A stretch of DNA of 7,777 nucleotides from Pseudomonadota bacterium (GTDB lineage Bacteria > Pseudomonadota > Gammaproteobacteria > Steroidobacterales > Steroidobacteraceae). The position numbers were made by a program, and so were the translations under genes. Shown here piece by piece: positions 1 to 5,389 of the stretch. Numbering within the stretch: the stretch's first letter is position 1; each line of letters starts with the position of its first letter. Below the pieces are notes generated by a model. The model worked only from the letters and a program-made list of their open reading frames with translations, did no database searches and was not told the origin of the DNA. The stretch lies in assembly GCA_021826035.1 (NCBI GenBank), contig JAKBBE010000124.1, forward strand, positions 1 to 7,777, written 5' to 3'.

Positions 1-727
1 CGCCGAGGGCGAGCGCGCAGTCCTCCACCGTGTGATGTTCATCGATGTGCAGATCGCCGCGACAGGACAGCTCGAGTGCGAAGCCGCCGTGCGCGGCGAG
101 TTGCTCGAGCATGTGATCGAAGAAGCCAAGGCCGGTGGCGATGCGGTGCGGTCCGGTGGCGTCGAGATCGACCCGCACCTCGATGTCCGTCTCGCGCGTC
201 CGGCGCGTGATCTGCGCGCGGCGCGCCGTCAGTTCAGCCACGACCGCCGGCCAGGTCTCGTGCGGCGCGCCGTCGCGGCGCACCCGCAGCCCGCGCACAC
301 CGAGGTTCGCGGCAAAGGCCAAATCGCTGTCGCGATCGCCGATCACGGCACTCGCGGAGCGCTCGACGGTCCCCTCGCGCAGGTACGCCTCGAGCAGACC
401 GGTGGCCGGTTTGCGGCAGTCGCATCCGTCCTCGGGCCGATGCGGACAGATGAACACCGCCTCGAAGCGGATGTTCTGTGCGGCGAAGGTCTCGAGCACG
501 AAGTCGTGTACGGTTTCGAACTTCGGTCGCGGGAAGGACGCCGTGCCGAGTCCGTCCTGATTGCTCACCATCACCAGACGGTAGCCGCGTCGCTGCAGCG
601 CCTCGAGCGCGGCGAATACGCCGGGCATGAAGCGCACCTTCTCCAGCGCATCGACCTGGTGATCGGATGGCTCCTCGATCAGCGTGCCGTCGCGGTCGAC
701 GAACAGAGTGGGCACCGGGGCGCTCAT
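1..727 (-). CDS. hisB: Bifunctional histidinol-phosphatase / imidazoleglycerol-phosphate dehydratase, N-terminal 242 codons (runs off left edge)
   Basis: Bifunctional cytosolic HisB. The C-terminal domain dehydrates imidazoleglycerol phosphate (step 6 of histidine synthesis) and the N-terminal HAD domain dephosphorylates histidinol phosphate (step 8). Reading leftward from ATG at 727, the phosphatase domain shows the HAD nucleophile motif D11-R-D13-G-T, VSNQDG at 54-59, the zinc-loop ligands C94-x-H96 and C102-x-C104, and GDRDSD at 130-135. These match the E. coli layout within two residues. The dehydratase domain starts near residue 180 and shows FFDHML (202-207) and DEHHTVED (229-236), which carry metal-binding and catalytic His/Glu residues. 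The start codon overlaps the hisC stop in an ATGA (724-727), implying translational coupling. The fused form is typical of enterobacteria, Xanthomonas and relatives, whereas many other bacteria have a monofunctional dehydratase. The gene is cut by the window edge, with about one third missing. Confidence 0.97.
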   Translation of the reverse strand, partial: MSAPVPTLFVDRDGTLIEEPSDHQVDALEKVRFMPGVFAALEALQRRGYRLVMVSNQDGLGTASFPRPKFETVHDFVLETFAAQNIRFEAVFICPHRPEDGCDCRKPATGLLEAYLREGTVERSASAVIGDRDSDLAFAANLGVRGLRVRRDGAPHETWPAVVAELTARRAQITRRTRETDIEVRVDLDATGPHRIATGLGFFDHMLEQLAAHGGFALELSCRGDLHIDEHHTVEDCALALG

Positions 728-1779
728 GACCAGGACTCCAGAAGTCGGGTGTTCTGCTCGGGCGTGCCGACACTGATGCGCAGAGCGCAGCCGAGTCCGG
801 GGTAGCCGCGTGCATCGCGCACCAGCAATCCCGCCGCGGCGGCGCGTTCGAGTGCATCGCCGGCATCGTCGAATTGCGCGAGCATGAAGTTCGCATCACT
901 CGGCCAGACACGCCGCACCGCGCGCAGCCTGGGCAGCTCGCGCTGCAGGCGCGCACGCTCGCTGAGCAGCGTCGCGAGCTGCGGGTGCAGGGCCGCGAGC
1001 GCACTCGGCGCGAGGCGCGCGAGCGCCGCATCGACCGTGAGCCGGGGAATGGCGTAGGGCGGGATGATCTTGCGCAACAGGGCGATCACTTCGGGATCGG
1101 CCAGCAGCGCCCCGCAACGTGCGCCGGCGAGGCCGTAGGCCTTCGAGAGCGTGCGCAGGATGGCGAGGTTCGGAAACTCCCCCAGCCGCCGGGCGAGACT
1201 GGCGCGGCCGGAGAACTCCACATAGGCCTCATCGAGCACCACCAGTGCCCGGCCGGCGAGCGCCGCGGCGAGGCGCAGCACGGCGGCCTCCTCCAGCAGG
1301 TTCCCGGTGGGGTTGTTCGGCGAGCACAGGAAGAGCAGTTTGGTCCTCGCCGTGCAGCGCTTGAGCACCTGCTGCTCATCGAGCGCAAAACTCTGCTCGG
1401 CGAGCAGCGGCGCCTCGATCACTTCGGCGCCTTGGATGCGCGCGCAGACCGAGTACATCCCGAAGGTCGGCGGACAGACGAGCACCGCGTCGGTGCCGGC
1501 TCGGCAGAACGCGCGGCAGAGCAGGTCGATCGCCTCATCGCTGCCGCGCCCGAGCAGCACCGAGGCGGGGCTGACCGCATAGAGCTCGGCGAGCCGCTGC
1601 ACCAGTGCGCGCGGCTGGGGCTGTGGGTAGCGGTTCAGCCCGTCGCGTCCGTCACCGCCGGTCGGATCCCACGGCAGCTCATTGGCGTGCAGACGCTGCA
1701 GTTCGGGGCGCCAGGCGGCGTGTTCATACACGCGCAGCGCCACGATGTCCGCGCGCGCCAGTTCGGTGACCCAGCTCAT
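724..1779 (-). CDS. hisC: Histidinol-phosphate aminotransferase
   Basis: Fold-type I PLP aminotransferase that converts imidazoleacetol phosphate and glutamate to histidinol phosphate and 2-oxoglutarate, in the cytosol. It has 351 residues, close to the 356 of E. coli HisC. Visible motifs are the ANE(L) substrate-side segment at 32-35, [11 protein letters not shown] (77-87), SPNNPTG (153-159), LDEAYVEF (182-189) with D183 facing the PLP pyridine nitrogen, the PLP Schiff-base lysine K213 in [13 protein letters not shown] (209-221), and R334 in LRISVG, which binds substrate carboxylate/phosphate. I chose the ATG at 1779 because it overlaps the hisD stop as ATGA (1776-1779) and gives the family length; longer in-frame starts would lie inside hisD. 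Its own stop overlaps hisB in the same way. Aminotransferase paralogues in this class can cross-react, but the his context settles the assignment. Confidence 0.97.
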   Translation of the reverse strand: MSWVTELARADIVALRVYEHAAWRPELQRLHANELPWDPTGGDGRDGLNRYPQPQPRALVQRLAELYAVSPASVLLGRGSDEAIDLLCRAFCRAGTDAVLVCPPTFGMYSVCARIQGAEVIEAPLLAEQSFALDEQQVLKRCTARTKLLFLCSPNNPTGNLLEEAAVLRLAAALAGRALVVLDEAYVEFSGRASLARRLGEFPNLAILRTLSKAYGLAGARCGALLADPEVIALLRKIIPPYAIPRLTVDAALARLAPSALAALHPQLATLLSERARLQRELPRLRAVRRVWPSDANFMLAQFDDAGDALERAAAAGLLVRDARGYPGLGCALRISVGTPEQNTRLLESWS

Positions 1780-3089
1780 GACGGGCCGCCCGCCGCGAGC
1801 GCCTGCAGCCGACAGGTGACGGCGGCCGCATGCGCATCCAACCCTTCCAGACGCGCCAGGGTGACCGCGGTCGGACCGAGCGCGCGCAAGCCCTCGGGCG
1901 TGAGCTCCTGCACCGTGATGCGCTTGAGGTAATCGGGTACGCCGAGGCCGCTGTAGGCGCGCGCGTAGCCGTAGGTCGGCAGCACGTGGTTGGTGCCCGA
2001 GCAGTAATCGCCCATCGGTTCCGGCGACCAGGCGCCGAGAAACACCGAACCGGCATTGACGATGCGCTCGAGCAGCGCGCGCGGCTCGCGGACCTCGAGG
2101 ATCAGATGCTCGGCGGCGTAGGCATTGGCCACGGCCACGGCACTCTCGAGGTCCTCGACCACGAGCGCTCGGCTGGCGCGCAGGGAATGCTCGAGGATGG
2201 CCCGGCGCGAGAGCGTCGCGGCCTGCCGCTCGACGGCCGCCGCCACGGCCTGCGCGAGCGCCGCGCTCGGGGTGACGAGCAGCGCCTGGGCGCGCGGATC
2301 GTGTTCGGCCTGCGCCAGCAGATCGGCGGCGACGAAGTTCGGATCGGCGCTCGCATCGGCGATCACCATCACTTCCGAGGGGCCGGCCGGCATGTCGCAC
2401 GCAGCGCCGAGCGGATCGGTGGCGACGATCTGTTTGGCGGCGGTGACCCAGGCGTTGCCCGGGCCGAAGATCTTGTCGACCTTCGGGAGACTCTCGGTAC
2501 CGTAGGCGAGGGCGGCGATGGCCTGCGCGCCGCCGATTTTGAACACCTGCTCGACCCCGCACAGCTCGGCGGCGAGCAGCACGGCCGGATGCGCCCGGCC
2601 GCTGCGATCCGGCGGGGTGCACAGCACGCGCTGCGGGCAGCCGGCGATCCGCGCCGGCACGGCGAGCATCACCACGGCCGAGGGCAGGGGCGCGGAGCCC
2701 GCCGGGACATACAGGCCGACGGCCTCGATGGGCCGGTAGATCCGCTCGCAGCGCACCCCGGGGACGGTCTCGAGACTGACGCTGCTGAGGTCTTGGGTGC
2801 GGTGAAAGCGCTCGACGTTCTCGATGGCGCGCTCGAGCGCTGCGCGTTGCTCGGCGTCAAGGGCGCTGTGCGCGGCGGCGAACTCACTCGCGCTCACCCG
2901 CAGTGTTTCGAGCTCGGTCTGGTCGAACCGGCGCGTGTACTCGCGCAGCGCCGCATCGCCGCGCACGCGCACCGCCGCGATGATTTCGCGCACCAGCGCC
3001 TCGATGTCGGCACGGGCCTGCTGCACGGGTCGCTCGAGCGCCGCGCGTCGTTCGCTCTCGTTGAGCGCGTTCCAGTGGAGGATGCGCAT
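1776..3089 (-). CDS. hisD: Histidinol dehydrogenase
   Basis: Zinc-dependent enzyme that oxidises L-histidinol to L-histidine in two NAD+-dependent steps, the last reactions of the pathway. It has 437 residues, against 434 in E. coli. Key residues align with the E. coli enzyme at an offset of one: zinc ligands Q260 and H263 (LLAQAEHDP), D361 (DYCSGTNHVLPT) and H420 (GLDAH), and the catalytic pair E327-H328 (AAEHLI). Also present are KIGGAQAIAALAYGT (184-198), the KIFGPGN loop (206-212) and DMPAGPSE (232-239). The start at 3089 lies 4 nt after the hisG stop (3094-3096). I see no purine-rich Shine-Dalgarno sequence ahead of it, so initiation probably depends on ribosomes finishing hisG. The gene overlaps hisC by 4 nt downstream. 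Confidence 0.98.
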   Translation of the reverse strand: MRILHWNALNESERRAALERPVQQARADIEALVREIIAAVRVRGDAALREYTRRFDQTELETLRVSASEFAAAHSALDAEQRAALERAIENVERFHRTQDLSSVSLETVPGVRCERIYRPIEAVGLYVPAGSAPLPSAVVMLAVPARIAGCPQRVLCTPPDRSGRAHPAVLLAAELCGVEQVFKIGGAQAIAALAYGTESLPKVDKIFGPGNAWVTAAKQIVATDPLGAACDMPAGPSEVMVIADASADPNFVAADLLAQAEHDPRAQALLVTPSAALAQAVAAAVERQAATLSRRAILEHSLRASRALVVEDLESAVAVANAYAAEHLILEVREPRALLERIVNAGSVFLGAWSPEPMGDYCSGTNHVLPTYGYARAYSGLGVPDYLKRITVQELTPEGLRALGPTAVTLARLEGLDAHAAAVTCRLQALAAGGPS

Positions 3090-3093
3090 CGGT

Positions 3094-3990
3094 TCAGGAG
3101 AGCATCTTTTCCACCGGCAGTACCAGCAGTGCGCTGGCGCCGGCCTGCTTCAGCCGCTCGAGCGTCTCCCAGAACACGTTCTCGCGGCACACGGCGTGAA
3201 CGGCGACTCTGTCCGGGAAGCCCTCGAGCGGAATGATGGTCGGGGATTCGCTGCCGGGCAGCAGCCGGCGGATCTCCTCGAGCGCCGCACGCGGGGCGTG
3301 CAGCATGATGTATTTGCTCTCGCGCACCTGCTGCACGCCCTCGATGCGCATCATCAGCCGCTCGACCCACTCGTTCTTCAGCGGCGGCAGCGTGACCGGC
3401 GTGCGGATCAGCACCGCGTGGCTCTCGAGCACGGTCTCGACCTCGCGCAGGTGGTTGGCCTGCAGCGTCGAGCCGGTGGACACGAGGTCGCAGATCAGAT
3501 CGGCGCGCCCGAGACGCGGGGCGATCTCCACCGCCCCGGAGAGCGTGACGATCTGCGCGCTGATCGAGCGCTCGCGCAGATAGTGCTCGAGCAGGTACGG
3601 ATAGGTGGTCGCGATGCGCTTGCCCTCGAGGCTGCGCGGCCCGTCGAACGGCTGGCCCTCGGGCACGGCGAGGGAGAGGCGGCAGCGACCGAAATCCAGG
3701 GTGCGCAGCGTCTCGAAGCGCACCGGGTGCCCGCGCGCAGCCAACTCGTGGCGCTTCTCCTCGAGCACGTTCAGACCGACCAGTCCGAGGTCGCACACGT
3801 CCTCCTGCACCAGGTCCGGGATGTCATCGTCGCGCACGAACAGCACATCGAGCGGCATGTTCTCCCCGAAGGCCATCAGCTGGTCCTTGCCGCGGGAGAT
3901 CTTCAGGCCGCAGCGCGTGAGCAGATCGAGCGACGGGTCGGTGAGGCGGCCGGATTTCTGGATCGCGAGCTTCAGGCGTGGCTCATCCAT
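3094..3990 (-). CDS. hisG: ATP phosphoribosyltransferase, long (self-sufficient) form
   Basis: First and committed enzyme of histidine synthesis. It condenses ATP with PRPP to phosphoribosyl-ATP and in this family is feedback-inhibited by histidine. It has 298 residues, against 299 in E. coli. That length includes the C-terminal ACT-like regulatory domain (about 224-298), so this is the HisG-long form that needs no HisZ partner. The N-terminal part begins with LKLAIQKSGRL (7-17). The PRPP-binding loop is ICDLVSTGSTLQANHLREVE (166-185), nearly identical to the enterobacterial segment. A strong Shine-Dalgarno AAGGAG (plus-strand CTCCTT, 3997-4002) sits 6 nt before the ATG at 3990. It lies inside the tail of the upstream regulator gene, which overlaps hisG by 8 nt (3983-3990). 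Being second in the operon and carrying the allosteric domain, it is probably controlled both by transcription and by histidine. Confidence 0.98.
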   Translation of the reverse strand: MDEPRLKLAIQKSGRLTDPSLDLLTRCGLKISRGKDQLMAFGENMPLDVLFVRDDDIPDLVQEDVCDLGLVGLNVLEEKRHELAARGHPVRFETLRTLDFGRCRLSLAVPEGQPFDGPRSLEGKRIATTYPYLLEHYLRERSISAQIVTLSGAVEIAPRLGRADLICDLVSTGSTLQANHLREVETVLESHAVLIRTPVTLPPLKNEWVERLMMRIEGVQQVRESKYIMLHAPRAALEEIRRLLPGSESPTIIPLEGFPDRVAVHAVCRENVFWETLERLKQAGASALLVLPVEKMLS

Positions 3991-4375
3991 TGCGGGCTCC
4001 TTCCCGGCGGCGGGGCGGGGTGGTCGGTTCGCTCGAGGCCGAGGCCGCGGCGCGCGCGGCGTGCAGGTGCCACTTGCCCAGGCGCTGCGCCACCAGTCCG
4101 TAGCCGCCGTTGCCGGTGGCGAGGAAGCGTGCCACGCGGCCGATGGTCGTGACGCTGACGCCGGTGAGGTGGTGGATCTCCCGGTACGGCAGGCCGCGAC
4201 TGAGGTAATCGACCACCGACCAGCGATCGGACATCGCCTGCAGCTCCGCCGGCGTGCACAGATCGCGGAAGAAGGCGCGGACCTCCTCGGCGTCGCGCAA
4301 GGCGGCGATGGCGGTGTACAGATTGCGCTCGGCGAGCGCTTCCTGGCGGGGCGTGAGGCTGCGGTGTGTCTTCAT
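3983..4375 (-). CDS. TrpR/YerC-family repressor at the head of the his operon (HisR-like)
   Basis: Small DNA-binding protein of the TrpR superfamily, in the 'TrpR-related YerC/YecD' branch, 130 residues long. The core lies at about residues 12-98: an N-terminal helical segment (ERNLYTAIAALRDAEEVRAFFRDLCT), then AELQAMSDRW, then a helix-turn-helix at about 62-85 with PYREIHHLTGVSVTTIGRVAR, then the family signature FLATGNGGYGLV. In Trp repressor the equivalent core binds a co-repressor amino acid and a 20-bp palindrome. Members placed at the start of his operons in Xanthomonas-like bacteria have been proposed to be histidine-responsive (HisR). Here the position next to hisG and a 20-bp palindrome upstream supports that role by inference. 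The ATG at 4375 fits the family N-terminus; the open frame continues upstream but would swallow the operator. No Shine-Dalgarno is visible before it. The last 30 residues are an Ala/Pro/Arg-rich tail beyond the usual family length of about 90-100. Confidence 0.9.
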   Translation of the reverse strand: MKTHRSLTPRQEALAERNLYTAIAALRDAEEVRAFFRDLCTPAELQAMSDRWSVVDYLSRGLPYREIHHLTGVSVTTIGRVARFLATGNGGYGLVAQRLGKWHLHAARAAASASSEPTTPPRRREGARNG

Positions 4376-4393
4376 GCCGGTGGATCGTATTAA

Positions 4394-4413
4394 CGTGCTA
4401 GTACAATAGCACG
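4394..4413. promoter_or_regulatory. Candidate operator of the his regulator (trp-operator-like palindrome)
   Basis: A perfect inverted repeat of CGTGCTA (4394-4400) and TAGCACG (4407-4413) separated by six bases (GTACAA), 20 bp in total. Its length and CTAG-containing core resemble the TrpR operator of E. coli (GTACTAG...CTAGTAC). It sits 18 nt upstream of the start codon of the adjacent TrpR-family gene, in an AT-richer pocket of an otherwise very GC-rich spacer. A weak minus-strand -10-like TATTGT (plus-strand 4403-4408) lies inside it and another, TACGAT (plus-strand 4384-4389), between it and the gene. A bound repressor would therefore block the promoter. The palindrome is seen directly; the binding protein and the function are inferred. 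Confidence 0.72.
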
Positions 4414-4615
4414 ACGCACCGAAGGAGCGCCAGAGGGTGCGAGGATGCGTCCACGGCCCCGGCACTCGGGGCGGTGAGCCGAGCGCGGCCGGCCGCTTGG
4501 CCGCTGCGCGGCGAGGTCTGTGGTGTGGCGGGGATGTCCGTATGGGCAGGGGCGCGACGGCCCGTAGAGTGGTGCGATCGGAGCCTCGGGCAGGCCCGCT
4601 GCGGAGCACAACGTC

Positions 4616-5080
4616 ATGCGTGTCCGGATCGTGGTGGCCGATCAGGCCGAGGCGCGATTTTTCGATCTCGCGCCGCCCGCGACGACCCTGCAGGTGAGCG
4701 GTCGACTGCTCGATCCGAGTGCGCGTCTGCACGAGCGCGAGCGGGTCAGCGACCGCCCGGGGCGGGTGTTCGATCGGGCACCGGCCGCCGGCGCCCGTCG
4801 CGGCGCGCGGGCCCATCATGACACCGGTGGGGAGCGCTCGGCGCGGCGTGAGTCGACGGTCGTCTTCGTCCGGCGCATCGTCGCGCAGCTCGAGCAGGCC
4901 CATCAGCAGGGGCGGTTCGAGCGGCGGGTGCTGATGGCCCAACCGCACGTCCTCGGGATGCTGCGCGCTACGCTGCCGGTGCAGCTCGAGCGTTGCGTGG
5001 TCGCGCAGGTGCACAAGGACCTGGTGCACCAGGGCGAAGAGGCCGTGCGCGCGCACATTCCGCCGCACGCACTGGGCTGA
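4616..5080 (+). CDS. Host-attachment-family protein (Pfam 'Host_attach' type), function uncertain
   Basis: A 154-residue soluble protein with no signal peptide or membrane segment. It matches the widespread proteobacterial family annotated 'protein required for attachment to host cells'. Family features are the N-terminal strand VVADQAEARFF (6-16), the ARLHERERVSDRPGRVF stretch (36-52), a variable Gly/Arg/His-rich linker (about 53-78), and a C-terminal half with EQAHQQGRFERRVLMAQPHV (93-112), LGMLRATL (113-120) and VHKDLVH...EEAVRAHIP (132-149). The family name comes from a plant-associated isolate and is probably misleading. The fold has been related to bacterial versions of archaeo-eukaryotic release-factor domains, which would hint at a ribosome- or tRNA-linked role; I cannot confirm this from sequence. 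A GCGGAG Shine-Dalgarno (4601-4606) precedes the ATG by 9 nt. It stands alone, divergent from the his operon and upstream of the met promoter. Confidence 0.85.
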   Translation: MRVRIVVADQAEARFFDLAPPATTLQVSGRLLDPSARLHERERVSDRPGRVFDRAPAAGARRGARAHHDTGGERSARRESTVVFVRRIVAQLEQAHQQGRFERRVLMAQPHVLGMLRATLPVQLERCVVAQVHKDLVHQGEEAVRAHIPPHALG

Positions 5081-5104
5081 AGGCGGCTCGGTGCATCGGC
5101 CGGC

Positions 5105-5133
5105 TTGACCGGGGCCATCGCTCCTCCTACACT
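5105..5133 (+). promoter_or_regulatory. Sigma70-type promoter for the met riboswitch transcript
   Basis: The -35 box TTGACC (5105-5110) and the -10 box TACACT (5128-5133) are separated by exactly 17 nt. Predicted initiation near 5140 falls 4 nt before the first base of riboswitch helix P1 (5144), the spacing expected for a riboswitch-led transcript. It begins 24 nt after the stop of the preceding gene. The call is by consensus match only. Confidence 0.7.
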
Positions 5134-5143
5134 TTTGGCTCAA

Positions 5144-5275
5144 CTCATCGAGACCGGCTGAGGGATAGGCCCTTAGACGCCGGGGCAACCGCCAGACCTA
5201 ACCCGTCTGTAAAGGTGCCAACTCCTGCGATGTATCCGGACCCGACTGCGGGCGCGGAAGGCATCGACAGATGAG
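5144..5275 (+). promoter_or_regulatory. SAM-I (S-box) riboswitch aptamer
   Basis: Complete S-box aptamer that binds S-adenosylmethionine. P1 is CTCATC (5144-5149) paired with GATGAG (5270-5275). P2 is CCGGC (5154-5158) with GCCGG (5179-5183), including the conserved TGAGGGA and inner GGG (5162-5164) / CCC (5170-5172). The GG of the P2 loop can form the known pseudoknot with the CC of the conserved GGGGCAACC (5182-5190). P3 is CAGAC (5193-5197) with GTCTG (5205-5209). The conserved AAGGTGCCAACTCCTGC (5212-5228) leads into P4, CGATG (5228-5232) with CATCG (5262-5266). P4 is extended by the smaller helices TCCG/CGGA and CCCG/CGGG, so it is longer than in Bacillus examples. P4 is followed by the usual ACA joining to P1. 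The aptamer lies just upstream of metX-metB, as expected for feedback by SAM on methionine synthesis. Confidence 0.95.
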
Positions 5276-5286
5276 CGAACTGTGTA

Positions 5287-5389
5287 GCTCCGCGCGAACC
5301 CGTGCGGGGATGGACGCAGCCTGCCTGCCAGACCCCTGGCAGGCCGCTCCGCGAGTGCTCGGTGACACGAGAGGACAGCGGAGCCATCC
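5287..5389 (+). promoter_or_regulatory. Riboswitch expression platform with Shine-Dalgarno-masking helix
   Basis: Between the aptamer and metX lie three local hairpins: 5288-5309 (9 bp including G-U pairs, loop AACC), 5323-5344 (perfect 9-bp GCCTGCCAG / CTGGCAGGC, loop ACCC), and GCTCCGC (5346-5352) pairing perfectly with GCGGAGC (5378-5384). The last helix contains the metX Shine-Dalgarno GGAG (5380-5383), 6 nt before the ATG, and can stack on an inner CTCG/CGAG helix (5358-5361 / 5368-5371). GGATGG (5308-5313) could also pair with CCATCC (5384-5389), which abuts the start codon. No hairpin is followed by a run of T, so an intrinsic terminator is unlikely. Blocking ribosome binding is the simpler reading. 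The pairings are seen in the sequence; the switching mechanism is inferred. Confidence 0.65.

Noticed and set aside
724..2622. A 632-codon open frame spanning hisC and most of hisD, as if a fusion
   Set aside because: Its N-terminal half is hisD read out of frame. It is open only because GC-rich DNA has few stops. The true hisC start is the ATGA overlap at 1779.
1830..3236. Long plus-strand open frame opposite hisD (468 codons)
   Set aside because: It is antisense to a clearly conserved hisD and its low-complexity Arg/Gly/Ala/His composition is typical of GC-rich shadow frames.
2824..4152. Long plus-strand open frame opposite hisG (442 codons)
   Set aside because: It is antisense to hisD, hisG and the regulator, with shadow-type composition and no recognisable domain.
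4402..4407. Plus-strand -10-like TACAAT inside the palindrome
   Set aside because: No acceptable -35 lies 16-18 nt upstream, and it is over 200 bp from the next plus-strand gene. It is better explained as part of the operator.
4376..4440. His-rich leader peptide and attenuator upstream of the his operon
   Set aside because: Reading the minus strand upstream of the regulator gene shows no run of His codons and no terminator with a T-run. The palindrome points to repressor control instead.
4485..4496. 12-bp palindrome GCGGCCGGCCGC in the spacer
   Set aside because: It consists only of G and C in a very GC-rich spacer, so it is expected by chance, and it has no positional link to a gene start.
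5096..5118. CCGG-loop-CCGG hairpin after the host-attachment gene, as a terminator
   Set aside because: The stem is only about 4 bp, there is no T-run, and it overlaps the -35 box of the met promoter.
3983..5188. 401-codon minus-strand frame extending the regulator upstream
   Set aside because: Only the last 130 codons resemble the TrpR/YerC family. The extension runs antisense through the host-attachment gene and over the operator.
5323..5344. Intrinsic terminator of the SAM riboswitch
   Set aside because: The stem is perfect but is followed by CGCTCCGCGAG with no T-run, so I report it as a hairpin and not as a terminator.
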